From Eutrophobius brisbanensis (GTDB lineage: Bacteria > Pseudomonadota > Gammaproteobacteria > Eutrophobiales > Eutrophobiaceae), in the NCBI GenBank assembly GCA_038131795.1, contig JAYPQE010000003.1, positions 1,488,001 through 1,552,000 of the forward strand: a DNA stretch of 64,000 nt, written 5' to 3'. Below, piece by piece: positions 35,243-43,851 of the stretch (the first letter of the stretch is position 1; every line of letters starts with the position of its first letter). The position numbers and the translations under genes were made by a program. The notes below the pieces were generated by a model. It was not told where the DNA came from and did not search any database. It saw only the letters and a program-made list of their open reading frames with translations.

Positions 35243-35527
35243 ATGGACAATTCGGAAGCCATTGAAATCTTAAGCGAAGAGCTGGATAAATACCGGGAAA
35301 AAACCTATTCAGAGTTAAAAACCCTGGCCACGGGACAGACTATGGGTAAAGAAGTCAGGACGTATAATGATGCTGACTACAACGTAGAAGTTGTTGTGGA
35401 CTGGGTAGACCAACCTGATGGGAATATCAAGGTCCTCGCCTTTGTCGAAGACGGTGAAATGAGGTCTTTTATCCCGCTGAGCAAGCAGTTTATTAAAACC
35501 CCGGACGACACCGTTCTGGAAGATTAA
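35243..35527 (+). CDS. Hypothetical protein (small alpha-beta)
   Basis: A 94-residue soluble protein with an N-terminal helix (EAIEILSEELDKYREKTYSELKTL) and a small sheet (YNVEVVVDWVDQPDGNIKVLAFVED) ending in PDDTVLED. It looks well formed and is acidic. It precedes the M20 peptidase by 17 bases on the same strand. No function is recognised. Confidence 0.65.
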   Translation: MDNSEAIEILSEELDKYREKTYSELKTLATGQTMGKEVRTYNDADYNVEVVVDWVDQPDGNIKVLAFVEDGEMRSFIPLSKQFIKTPDDTVLED

Positions 35528-35544
35528 CCTTCCTGCTAGGGTTC

Positions 35545-36936
35545 ATGACGACTATATTCACCCTATTACTACTTTTCTTTGGCGTAACTGGTTCCCTGCC
35601 TGCACAAACCACAGACATAAACCATACCAGGGCATTGGATATTTATCGAAATATCATTTCATTTCGCACTGCCGCAGGCCACAACAAGGTCCCTGAAATG
35701 GCGTCCTACCTTGCCGGGCAATTCACCCAGGCAGGATTCAATAGTGAAGATATACATATTCTACCTATGAATGATACTGCCGCTATGGTGGTTAAATACA
35801 CTGGGAACAATTCCTCAGGCAAGAAACCCATTCTGTTCTTAGCGCATATGGATGTGGTTGATGCCGATCCAGGAGACTGGGACTTCGAACCCTTTACCCT
35901 GAACCAGGATAAGACATTTTTTCATGGACGGGGGACTTCAGATAACAAGTATGGGGTCATGAACCTGACCCAGGCCTTTATCCGTTTAAAGCTGCAGGGA
36001 TTTGTTCCTAACCGGGATCTTCTCCTGGTATTCTCGGGTGATGAAGAGACTACCCAGGCCACGACCAATATGCTGGTTAGTGAATACCGTGATCTTATTG
36101 ATGCTGAGTTTGCATTAAATTCTGATTCCGGTGGCGGTTCATTGAGCGGGACAGGTGCCCCCCTGGCATATCATTTCCAGGCGGCAGAAAAGACCTATGC
36201 CACGTTTGAAATTACCGCCACCAATCCAGGTGGTCATTCTGCAGAGCCAAGACAGGATAATGCCATCTACGAACTGGCAGACGCTATATTAAAGATCAAA
36301 AATTTTGAATTTCCGGCGATGTCCAATGCCATCGTCAGGGAATCGTTAAGGGCAGAAGGCGAACAAATGGGTGGAGATTTTGGAGATGCCCTGGTTCGTT
36401 ATGCTAACAACCCAAAAGATGAGCAGGCAATCCAGACCATACTTGCCAATGATGACTATGACCAGTCCATCAGGACCACCTGTGTTGCCACCTTGTTACG
36501 GGGTGGTCAGGTTGAAAATGCCCTGCCACAGTCAGCGACAGTCACCGTAAACTGCCGAATTTTTCCCGGCACTGGTGTTAAGGAAATCCAGGAAACCCTG
36601 CAAGAGGCCATTAATAACCCTGACTTAAATATCGTCCCGCTGGGTGATTATTACTCCAGCCCAACATCTGAACCAAGGGATGATATTGTCAATGCCATTG
36701 CTAATGCGGTCCACAAGCGTTATCCGGGGATGCAATTGGTCGCATCCATGAGTTCGGGTTATACCGATGCCCGGGTATTTAGACGGGCAGGTATTCCAAC
36801 GTTTGGCAGCAGTGCAAAGATCACCGGTCCTGAATCATCCAATGCCCATGGGATAAATGAACATTTTCCCGTTAAGGCCTTTTATGATGGGCTAGGCCAC
36901 TGGATAGATATCATTCAAGCGCTGGCCGGAAAATAG
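35545..36936 (+). CDS. Exported M20-family zinc peptidase
   Basis: A 463-residue protein with a signal peptide (TTIFTLLLLFFGVTGSLPAQ). The di-zinc M20 motifs are visible: LAHMDVVD (His ligand and catalytic Asp), the bridging Asp in GRGTSDNKYGVM, SGDEETTQ (catalytic Glu and ligand), a later NSDSGG, and a C-terminal HGINEHFP with the last histidine. The central dimerisation domain (about 205-320, ITATNPGGHSAEP) is present. It should cleave dipeptides or N-acyl amino acids in the periplasm. Complete in length. Confidence 0.93.
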   Translation: MTTIFTLLLLFFGVTGSLPAQTTDINHTRALDIYRNIISFRTAAGHNKVPEMASYLAGQFTQAGFNSEDIHILPMNDTAAMVVKYTGNNSSGKKPILFLAHMDVVDADPGDWDFEPFTLNQDKTFFHGRGTSDNKYGVMNLTQAFIRLKLQGFVPNRDLLLVFSGDEETTQATTNMLVSEYRDLIDAEFALNSDSGGGSLSGTGAPLAYHFQAAEKTYATFEITATNPGGHSAEPRQDNAIYELADAILKIKNFEFPAMSNAIVRESLRAEGEQMGGDFGDALVRYANNPKDEQAIQTILANDDYDQSIRTTCVATLLRGGQVENALPQSATVTVNCRIFPGTGVKEIQETLQEAINNPDLNIVPLGDYYSSPTSEPRDDIVNAIANAVHKRYPGMQLVASMSSGYTDARVFRRAGIPTFGSSAKITGPESSNAHGINEHFPVKAFYDGLGHWIDIIQALAGK

Positions 36937-36959
36937 CAGCCCAGATTGTTAGCAAGCAG

Positions 36960-37508
36960 ATGGATTCAAATACCAGTCATTCCCAGTCCTATAGCCTGAT
37001 ATTGAAAAAAACATATCGATTATTAGTCTCTGCCCTGGGTGCAGGGATCGGTCTGGGGGCCGTTTTATGGTTTGTAGATCCCCCTTCCGCCCCTATCTTT
37101 CTGGCCTCTTTTGGGGGCTCTGCCATCTTCCTGTTTGGGATCCCCATTACGCCGGCAGCACAGCCCAGGGCCTATTTCGGCGGTCATATCATTGGCATTG
37201 CCAGTGGCGTTATCTGCTTTTACCTTTTTGGAAATTTCCTCTGGGTATATGTGATGTCCTTCGTGATGGCATTTGTATTCATGTTGGTTACCAAGACAGT
37301 TCATCCGCCCGCCGGTGCAAACCCGCTCATCGTACTCCATGCCAATGCCCCATTTTCAGTGATCTGGCCACCAATAATGATGGGCCTATTGATCCTGTTT
37401 TCCATTGCCGTCATCTGGAGCAGGTTGATACCAAAACGTATTCATTATCCAGGTAACTGGACAGAAAAATCACCGCCTACCATTGCCTGGAGTGGCTGGT
37501 TGGAATAA
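36960..37508 (+). CDS. HPP family membrane protein
   Basis: A 182-residue protein with about five transmembrane helices. The family-naming motif is TKTVHPPAGANPLIV; other HPP features are FLASFGGSAIFLFGIP and AQPRAYFGGHIIGI. Some members carry nitrite across membranes, but the family is not uniform. It starts 23 bases after the M20 stop and is followed 2 bases later by the DksA-like gene. Confidence 0.88.
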   Translation: MDSNTSHSQSYSLILKKTYRLLVSALGAGIGLGAVLWFVDPPSAPIFLASFGGSAIFLFGIPITPAAQPRAYFGGHIIGIASGVICFYLFGNFLWVYVMSFVMAFVFMLVTKTVHPPAGANPLIVLHANAPFSVIWPPIMMGLLILFSIAVIWSRLIPKRIHYPGNWTEKSPPTIAWSGWLE

Positions 37509-37510
37509 TA

Positions 37511-37846
37511 ATGGATTCAGACACATTAGAAACATTCAAACAACGATTGCTGCAAATGCAATCCGAGTTACTGGCATTGGACCAGACCGCAAAGGATGCT
37601 ACCAAAACGGTTGAACTGGACCAGACCCGGGTCGGCAGATTGTCACGCATGGATGCCATGCAGGGCCAACAAATGGCAAAGGAGAGTGAAAGGCGAAGGC
37701 AACAACAATTACTCAAAATAAAGTCAGCATTACAACGTATAGATGAAAAAGACTTTGGCTACTGTATTGTATGCGATGAGGAGATTGATATTCGCCGTCT
37801 TGAGCTGAACCCGTCAAATAATCGCTGCATTTCTTGTGCAGAATAA
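37511..37846 (+). CDS. TraR/DksA-family C4 zinc-finger protein
   Basis: A 111-residue protein. An N-terminal coiled coil (FKQRLLQMQSELLALDQTAK to about residue 75) is followed by a four-cysteine zinc finger (YCIVCDEEIDIRRL...CISCAE). It is shorter than DksA (about 150) and the acidic DxxDxA tip is not obvious, so it may bind RNA polymerase without ppGpp-type control. The start is 2 bases after the HPP stop, so they are coupled. Confidence 0.85.
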   Translation: MDSDTLETFKQRLLQMQSELLALDQTAKDATKTVELDQTRVGRLSRMDAMQGQQMAKESERRRQQQLLKIKSALQRIDEKDFGYCIVCDEEIDIRRLELNPSNNRCISCAE

Positions 37847-38025
37847 TGAACTTCAGTTGATACCTTCACCCTTCCTGCATATTATTAAATTAGTCATTTT
37901 CTGCAATTATATTTAATTTTTTATTATATTTCAGATCCAGCGTTTCAATAATAATTGATTCGTTGGTGGATCCTCATTAGGCTTAAACATAATTATTTTA
38001 TCCATGACTTCCGGCAGGAGGAAAA

Positions 38026-38919
38026 ATGCTCTCATCAAATATCACAATAAAAACAATATTTATAGCGAGTATATTAGGCGGACTTTTCACAACAAACATG
38101 CTGACTGCCCAGGTACCTGCCATACCTGGGAGTGATGATCCTGTCCGCCACGAGGCCGTAGAACCATTTCATATCATAGATAATGTTTATTTCATCGGTA
38201 AGACCTCACATAATCCATCTTATCTGTTCACAAGCGATGAAGGGCATATCATCATGGACAGTACCTATGAGGAATTCGTCCCAGATATCCAGACAAACAT
38301 TGAGAAACTCGGATTTAGCATTAACGATGTAAAGGTAATCCTCAGCAGCCATGCCCATCATGACCATGTGGGTGGCCATGCCCTGCTCAGAGAAATTACC
38401 GGGGCAAAAGTCATGGCGTCTGCGCCGGATGCTGAAGTCATCGAAACCGGTGGTGTCGCAGACTTCAGAGAAGGTGACCCATGGCATGAAGGAGAAGTAG
38501 ACGAATTCATTGTCGATAAGCAGGTAGTCAGACTCGGTGATATTGCGCTGCAGGCCCACCTAACCCCGGGCCACACCAAGGGTTGCACTACCTGGACCAC
38601 CACAGTAGAAGAGGATGGCCATCAATACGATCTGGTCCTGCTATGCGGCATGCGTATGGACCAGAACAGCCCGTTGGTTGGACATCCTGATTATCCTGAG
38701 ATGCCCAGAGACTTTGCCTATTCGTTTGCGGTTGCCAAAACATTGCCGGTAGACGTGTTCCTGGGGGCACATGGTTACTGGTTTAATTTAGAAGACAAGA
38801 TTGAAAAACTAAATACCAACCCTGAGATTAATCACTTTATCAATCCTGAAGAATATTACCGAATTGTTGAAGGCTGGGAAAAGCTTTACCTGGAAAGGTT
38901 AAAGCGGGAACGCCAATAG
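38026..38919 (+). CDS. Exported metallo-beta-lactamase-fold hydrolase, subclass B3-like
   Basis: A 297-residue protein with a signal peptide (cut near LTAQ, residue 29). The zinc site HxHxDH is H109-A-H-H-D-H114 (ILSSHAHHDHVGGHALL), followed by the third-histidine segment HLTPGHTKGCTTWT, a phrase shared with subclass B3 enzymes, and a final LGAHGYWF. B3-type sequences include true beta-lactamases and many lactonases or other hydrolases, so no resistance is claimed. It has its own strong ribosome site (CAGGAGG) and a 179-base upstream gap. Confidence 0.9.
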   Translation: MLSSNITIKTIFIASILGGLFTTNMLTAQVPAIPGSDDPVRHEAVEPFHIIDNVYFIGKTSHNPSYLFTSDEGHIIMDSTYEEFVPDIQTNIEKLGFSINDVKVILSSHAHHDHVGGHALLREITGAKVMASAPDAEVIETGGVADFREGDPWHEGEVDEFIVDKQVVRLGDIALQAHLTPGHTKGCTTWTTTVEEDGHQYDLVLLCGMRMDQNSPLVGHPDYPEMPRDFAYSFAVAKTLPVDVFLGAHGYWFNLEDKIEKLNTNPEINHFINPEEYYRIVEGWEKLYLERLKRERQ

Positions 38920-38932
38920 TTTAATAAACCAA

Positions 38933-39292
38933 ATGAACCACTATAAACTTGTACTGCCAGAATTTATGAACGATCAGGGTGCCCTGTTTGGCGGATACCT
39001 GCTCAAATGGATTGATGAATTTGCCTATATTACGGCCAACCTGGATTACCCCGGCAATCGCTTTGTCACCATCAGCCTGGACAATGTGGTTTTTCGCAAA
39101 CCGATTAATGTTGGATATATCCTCTGTTTTGTGGTGACCGAGTCCCATCTCGGCACTTCCTCCATTCGCTACACGGTAGAGGTGTATAATTCAAAAACCG
39201 ATTCTGAAAATAACGAACTCCTGTTTGATACCCACATTTCCTTTGTTAACGTTGATATAAACAGCCGTTGTATTAGTAAAAAAGAATTCTGA
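38933..39292 (+). CDS. Acyl-CoA thioesterase, hotdog fold
   Basis: A 119-residue hotdog-fold protein: LPEFMNDQGALFGGYLLKWIDEFAYITA has the catalytic Asn/Asp and GG of YciA/BFIT-type acyl-CoA thioesterases, and VTISLDNVVFRKPINVGYIL forms the next strand. No signal peptide, so cytoplasmic. It hydrolyses acyl-CoA thioesters of unknown chain. It starts 13 bases after the metallo-hydrolase stop. Confidence 0.87.
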   Translation: MNHYKLVLPEFMNDQGALFGGYLLKWIDEFAYITANLDYPGNRFVTISLDNVVFRKPINVGYILCFVVTESHLGTSSIRYTVEVYNSKTDSENNELLFDTHISFVNVDINSRCISKKEF

Positions 39293-39501
39293 CAATATTA
39301 CATATACACTGATACCGCGTGTAATTTTCCGGCCAAGTACTTTCCAACCAGGGCCGTTATTCCTATTTTTCACCATTACTCTGCAATTTATGGTCGACAC
39401 ATTCGATAGTTTAATTATATTGATTTAATTATTTTAATTAATTTTATTTATGAATTATCGTTCTTTAAGATATCTTCAGACTAATTTAAAGGAGACAAAT
39501 T

Positions 39502-40245
39502 ATGAACCCTAGAAAACAAGGTCAGGCTATTCCTGATGTCATATTTAAAACACGCCGAAACCATGAGTGGATAGATGTAAGCAGCTCGGAATTATTCGAG
39601 GACAAAACAGTAATCGTATTTTCATTACCGGGTGCTTTCACGCCCACATGTTCATCTTCCCATGTGCCAAGATATAATCAATTGGCCAGTACGTTTAAGA
39701 AACATGGGGTTGATGAGATTATTTGTATTTCAGTCAATGATGCATTTGTCATGAACGAATGGCAGAAGAGTCAGAACGCCAACAACATTCGCTTTATCCC
39801 GGATGGAACCGGTGAGTTTACAAATGACATGGGATTGCTGGTCAATAAGGATGACCTGGGATTTGGCATGCGTTCATGGCGTTATTCCATGCTGGTCAAG
39901 GATGGAATTATAGACAAAATATTTGTCGAACCTGAGAAGCCTGGCGATCCCTTTGAAAACTCCGATGCGGATACCATGTTATCGTATATTTCACCAAACA
40001 TGGCAAAGCCCATGGATGTGAGCATTCTGTCAAGACCGGGCTGCCCACATTGCGTTCGGGCAAAAACATTGCTCAGTGATCTGGATATTGAGTTTGAGGA
40101 GCTTGTGCTCAACGAGGATTATACAGATCTTAGCCTTCGTGCCATTACAGGCAAAACCACGTTTCCACAAATCTTCATTGATGGTGAGTATATAGGTGGT
40201 GCGGACGAGCTTGAGCAATGGGCACGAGCAGAAAAGGCCGCCTGA
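39502..40245 (+). CDS. Hybrid peroxiredoxin 5-glutaredoxin
   Basis: A 247-residue fusion. Residues 1-165 are a Prx5-type peroxiredoxin with peroxidatic C50 in LPGAFTPTCSSSHVP. Residues about 170-247 are a glutaredoxin with SRPGCPHCVRAKTLLSD (active CPHC) and TTFPQIFIDGEYIGG. The fusion reduces peroxides with glutathione, as in the Haemophilus hybrid enzyme. CPHC replaces the common CPYC. A very good ribosome site (AAAGGAGA) precedes ATG; the 209-base upstream region is AT-rich and probably holds its promoter. Confidence 0.95.
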   Translation: MNPRKQGQAIPDVIFKTRRNHEWIDVSSSELFEDKTVIVFSLPGAFTPTCSSSHVPRYNQLASTFKKHGVDEIICISVNDAFVMNEWQKSQNANNIRFIPDGTGEFTNDMGLLVNKDDLGFGMRSWRYSMLVKDGIIDKIFVEPEKPGDPFENSDADTMLSYISPNMAKPMDVSILSRPGCPHCVRAKTLLSDLDIEFEELVLNEDYTDLSLRAITGKTTFPQIFIDGEYIGGADELEQWARAEKAA

Positions 40246-40285
40246 TACGGCTCACAATTCATGCTCAGCAGATAATACTGGACAT

Positions 40286-40310
40286 GTCCCCGGGGTCCCC
40301 GCCCGGGGAC
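40286..40310 (+). terminator. GC-rich hairpin after the Prx-Grx gene
   Basis: GTCCCCGGG (40286-40294) pairs with CCCGGGGAC (40302-40310). It sits 40 bases past the stop; only weak T-richness follows (AACTTTAAT). A likely transcript end, but not a textbook one. Confidence 0.5.
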
Positions 40311-40369
40311 GAACTTTAATCAGGGAAATGATATAGAAACCTGATGTTCTAGTCCTTAATAAACACATC

Positions 40370-40412
40370 AACTAAATAAAAAACCTACTATAAGTAGGTT
40401 TTTTATTTAGTT
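40370..40412 (-). terminator. Distal terminator of the tRNA-Arg unit
   Basis: A perfect 20-bp inverted repeat (40370-40389 with 40393-40412, loop ATA) with CCTACT core and A/T flanks. It abuts a copy of the tRNA-Arg 3' end exactly as the proximal terminator abuts the real tRNA. The tag CCTGATGTTCTAGTCC (from 40340) lies beyond it. Confidence 0.8.
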
Positions 40413-40543
40413 GGCGCGCCTGGCAGGACTACTCGCGACGTCCATGTCGCTCGCCCCTTCGGGGCCGCGCTTCGCGCGTTCAACTTTTGCTCCTGCAAAG
40501 TTGTCGAACCTTGAGATTCTCGTCCTGAATATACACATCAGTA
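40412..40543 (-). repeat. Duplicated tRNA-Arg 3' end with four-hairpin element
   Basis: Positions 40412-40430 repeat exactly the last 19 bases of tRNA-Arg (40585-40603), CCA included, 173 bases away. Next come four hairpins: 40435-40439/40446-40450, 40453-40457/40461-40465, 40466-40470/40474-40478 (the last two with TTC loops) and CAACTTTTGC/GCAAAGTTG at 40481-40503. TTGTCGAACC and a tag ending ATACACATCA (40531-40540) follow. Related pieces lie at 9921-9982 and 40340-40370. It may be a tRNA duplication scar or a structured RNA tail. Confidence 0.6.
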
Positions 40544-40582
40544 CAAATAAAAATACCCACTTTCAGTGGGTATTTTTATTTG
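40544..40582 (-). terminator. Proximal terminator of tRNA-Arg
   Basis: A perfect 18-bp inverted repeat (40544-40561 with 40565-40582, loop TTC) with TACCCACT core and A/T flanks, 2 bases from the CCA end of tRNA-Arg. Confidence 0.85.
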
Positions 40583-40584
40583 AA

Positions 40585-40661
40585 TGGCGCGCCTGGCAGG
40601 ACTCGAACCTGCAACCCTCGGGTTCGAAGCCCGATACTCTATCCAGTTGAGCTACAGGCGC
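40585..40661 (-). tRNA. tRNA-Arg (anticodon UCG)
   Basis: The 77-nt minus-strand sequence has GCGCCTG/CAGGCGC acceptor arms, D-arm GCTCAACTGGATAGAGT, anticodon stem TCGGG/CCCGA with loop CTTCGAA (anticodon TCG, reading CGA), T-arm GCAGGTTCGAGTCCTGC and an encoded CCA. No gene follows before its terminator. Confidence 0.97.
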
Positions 40662-40724
40662 TCAAGGCGTGCCAGTATAAGGTATCAGGGTATTTATTTA
40701 TACATTTTTAGCTAGCTAAAACTA

Positions 40725-41774
40725 TTAACTGTTACTGTTCAGGTAATCCGGATATATAAAGTCTGGCCTTACCGGGTATACAAAACTATGGTATCTGGAT
40801 AAATCAGGCCCACCAGCCTTCTGCCAGGCCAGTACCCATAACTCTGATAATACTGCTGCTCCCAGTGCCAATCTATCTATGACAAATTCCTGGTAATCAT
40901 CAACAACTTCCCTGGCCGGTTTGCGTTTTGGGGATTGGTCACGAGAGTTTCTTCGCTTAAGCAACGAATATTTATTATCAAGTTCGTGTAATCGAGATAC
41001 ATTTTGATAACTGTTAATAATCAATGCGAATATCAGTTGCAATGGGTCATGTCTGATTTGCTCATACTTTAAATCTGCAAAAGTCATCGATAATTGGTCT
41101 TCCAGGTAATCAGCTTTGCTAGCTCGCTGAAACACTGCATCCAATAATGTCAGATCCAGTTCATTTACCACATGGGTTTCAAAATAGGCATGTAGCCCAT
41201 CATTACCTGACAGATGCCCATCATGATTTTGGGTAGTATGGTGTGGATTGGCCAGGTCTGCTACAAAGTGACTCATTATACCCGCGTATAATAATGCCTG
41301 GTTTACATGATTGATAAATGCTTCACCCTCTGAATCTCCTGCTGAAACTAAAGCACGAGTTATTTCTTTATATAACTGCTCAACCCGCCATGGTGCTGTC
41401 CCTACGTCCGTTGCCAGTTTCAGGTTCCTGTCTTTAGCAAAGCTGGCAAATTTACTATACGTTAATGGTAATATAATTAGCTGTTTTGGATGGTCAACTA
41501 CTGAGTCCAGGTTGAAATAATGCGTAGGGCCATTAAGCAACCTGTCCCTTCGGGATACATCGTCTCCCCGCCAAACTATATCGGGGACATTTGAGAGATG
41601 CGCCAGCATGAATTCCTTTTTCTCAAAAGGCAATGTCATGTGATAACTTTCTGTCATGGCAAGCGACCTAACTGCAACCCGAGTCACAATGTTATGACCA
41701 CGTTCGCCCCAGGCGAAGCAGGCATCGCCAAACATTACAATAAAAGTACAAACTACTAAGATGCCTACTTTCAT
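40725..41774 (-). CDS. Exported S1/P1-type zinc nuclease/phospholipase-like protein
   Basis: With ATG 41774 the protein is 349 residues with a clean signal peptide ending CFA|WGERGH. In S1/P1 nucleases the mature protein starts with Trp, whose backbone is a zinc ligand, so this cleavage fits. Further zinc-site pieces are LAHLSNVPDIV (Asp), GPTHYFNLD (His), GIMSHFVADLANPHHTTQNHDGH (His/Asp cluster) and HAYFETHVV (His, Glu). It is longer and more divergent than fungal S1/P1, and its C-terminal part (about 240-349) is not typical. A longer start at 41837 would bury the signal peptide. Substrate could be nucleic acid or phospholipid. Confidence 0.8.
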   Translation of the reverse strand: MKVGILVVCTFIVMFGDACFAWGERGHNIVTRVAVRSLAMTESYHMTLPFEKKEFMLAHLSNVPDIVWRGDDVSRRDRLLNGPTHYFNLDSVVDHPKQLIILPLTYSKFASFAKDRNLKLATDVGTAPWRVEQLYKEITRALVSAGDSEGEAFINHVNQALLYAGIMSHFVADLANPHHTTQNHDGHLSGNDGLHAYFETHVVNELDLTLLDAVFQRASKADYLEDQLSMTFADLKYEQIRHDPLQLIFALIINSYQNVSRLHELDNKYSLLKRRNSRDQSPKRKPAREVVDDYQEFVIDRLALGAAVLSELWVLAWQKAGGPDLSRYHSFVYPVRPDFIYPDYLNSNS

Positions 41775-42036
41775 AGATCTCAATTCATAGTCCCACCTAA
41801 AAATAACATCTAATTGAAAAATCCATAGGTGTTTCATATAAAACCATATTACCCTAATAATTGAGACGTTTTAGTGCAATACTACCCATATTAAGAAAAT
41901 CACTATCATTATCAATATCTTATTATTTCCATACTTAGAGATTTTATCCTGAGGATGAGTTGAGATACACTTTCATTCAAAGGTTTCAAGATGCTGGGAT
42001 TGGCATCTCACTATTATTATTAATTCGGGGGGCATC

Positions 42037-43842
42037 ATGAATTTCAGTAAGTTTTTTATTTATTCTCTAATTTTATTAATGCTCATATCAGGTCATAGTT
42101 ACGCCCAGGAAATGAGCAAGGAAGAACTAAGGCAAAAGGCCGCTGAACGCAATGCTGTATTTGCCCCCTGGGACCCGGCAGATATCGACAAATTACGCCA
42201 AGAGGCAGGATTGATCGGACCGGGGCCTCAGAATCCCTACCCCGGTGCACGTTTTCCAGACTACCTGAAGAAACCGAATACCATTGAAGAGATGATGCCC
42301 CAGGCCAGGGCCGCCGTGGCACAAAAAGGTGGACGTACCCCGCTGGGACTGGCTGACCCGGGTGACATCGTATTAATTGTTGTCCCCTGGAATTCCGATC
42401 CCCTGATTCAACAGGCCATCCAGAAGGCCTTTGAGATCCGCAAGGTGGAGGCCAGGATTATCTTTGAAAATGACCTGGTCAATATTCCAAAAGAAGATAT
42501 GCAGGCACTGGCCGATGCCAAGGCCCTGTTCAAGGCGGGCGATGGGCAACAGGAATCCTCTGCCTTTTGTGAGCGCCTCTGCGCCTTCCCTGACTTTAAT
42601 GTCTATAAAGAATTTGTCCGTAAAACCGATCCCGTCTATTACCATGCCACCTGGCCGGAGCTTAAATATCCGAATGAAAAAACCGCTGAACTGGACCGTA
42701 ACTACTGGTCAGCGGCATCCAATGCGGTAATCACCTACCTGGACGAGCACCCGGAAGTGGACAAGGTGTTCTATCGCACAGGCGGCCGAACTAACACCAA
42801 GTCCTCGCTGAAGCACCAGGGAGAAAAATTCATCGGCAATTACACCTATGTTAATCATTATGATCTCATGAGCCAGGTTCCCAACGTCCCGGCGGACGTG
42901 TGGCGAATGCTGGAGGGTAAGATCATAGATCCCCTGGCCTATTCCGATCGATACGAGGCCTCAGATCCAGAAGGTACAGTGCTGTGGAGTGACATTACTC
43001 CGGAAGAGGCCCAAAGCTGGGGGGACGGTTCCTACCAGCAGGGACATTTATATATGTTGCCCAGCCAGGCAAGTGGGCGGTATCCCTATTCGCGGATTAA
43101 TTACCCGGCCATCAGTGATAACTGGATTGAACCCAAACAGACACGAACTCATGGTATCGTTGCCTCTACCAACAGCCATGCCACCAACCACGCCCGTATT
43201 GAAGTCCACCTCAAGGAAGGCTATATATATAAAATTGTCGGCGGCGGCTTGTACGGTGATGGCATGCGCGTCTCCATGAAGTATCCTAATATCAATACCA
43301 TGCTATGGCCGTTCCAGAAGAAACCCGGGTTCTGGTGGTTATATGAGGCCGGCACCGGGACCAACCCGAAATATTTTAAACACCCTCAGGAATTACTCGC
43401 GGGGCAAAACCTCTCTGAACGAAATGCCGGTGGTGTGATTCACTGGTCATTCGGGACCGAGATACAGAATGGCCCTGAGCCGGATAATACCATGATGTCA
43501 CCCAAATCCATTGAGTTTGCCAAGGAGCATGACCTGCCTGTGGGCCATGGCATGCACCATCATAATCTGATGCCCACCTATCAGATCCGCCTGCGAGATA
43601 CTGGTAACTGGATCACGCTGATTGAACACGGTATTGTGCAGACCTATTTTGATCCCGAAGTCAGGGCCCTTGCCTCACGTTATGGGAATCCCGATGAGCT
43701 GTTACGACGTGACTGGGTGCCGGAAATACCCGGTATTACTGTCCCGGGGAACTATAATGATTATGCGGCCGATCCCGGAAAATACTGGATTGAATGGGCC
43801 AACAGTATTAATGATGGGACCAACGAGTATCTCGGTAAGTAA
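42037..43842 (+). CDS. Exported M29 aminopeptidase-like protein A
   Basis: A 601-residue protein with a signal peptide (cut near SYAQE, residue 24). Residues 30-95 share a signature with the paralogue at 47751: NAVFAPWDPADIDKLRQE, LIGPG, then YPGARFPDYLKKP. The core resembles M29 aminopeptidases: a Rossmann-like start (GLADPGDIVLIV), SDRYEASDPEGTVL, IVASTNSHATNHARIEVHLK with GGGLYGDG, and GTGTNPKYF...GGVIHWSFGTEI. The last M29 ligand motif HxD is MHHHNLMPT here, so the aspartate is missing. It may be a binding or isomerising relative. First of four genes ending with its paralogue. Fold similarity is inference. Confidence 0.7.
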   Translation: MNFSKFFIYSLILLMLISGHSYAQEMSKEELRQKAAERNAVFAPWDPADIDKLRQEAGLIGPGPQNPYPGARFPDYLKKPNTIEEMMPQARAAVAQKGGRTPLGLADPGDIVLIVVPWNSDPLIQQAIQKAFEIRKVEARIIFENDLVNIPKEDMQALADAKALFKAGDGQQESSAFCERLCAFPDFNVYKEFVRKTDPVYYHATWPELKYPNEKTAELDRNYWSAASNAVITYLDEHPEVDKVFYRTGGRTNTKSSLKHQGEKFIGNYTYVNHYDLMSQVPNVPADVWRMLEGKIIDPLAYSDRYEASDPEGTVLWSDITPEEAQSWGDGSYQQGHLYMLPSQASGRYPYSRINYPAISDNWIEPKQTRTHGIVASTNSHATNHARIEVHLKEGYIYKIVGGGLYGDGMRVSMKYPNINTMLWPFQKKPGFWWLYEAGTGTNPKYFKHPQELLAGQNLSERNAGGVIHWSFGTEIQNGPEPDNTMMSPKSIEFAKEHDLPVGHGMHHHNLMPTYQIRLRDTGNWITLIEHGIVQTYFDPEVRALASRYGNPDELLRRDWVPEIPGITVPGNYNDYAADPGKYWIEWANSINDGTNEYLGK

Positions 43843-43851
43843 AAAAATAAA

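Noticed and set aside
38026..38919. Clinical-type beta-lactamase resistance gene
   Set aside because: Family motifs alone do not show beta-lactam hydrolysis; many B3-like environmental proteins do other reactions.
40412..40603. CRISPR-like or integron-like array at the tRNA-Arg locus
   Set aside because: Only two direct copies of one 19-base word and several unrelated hairpins; no regular repeat-spacer spacing and no integrase.
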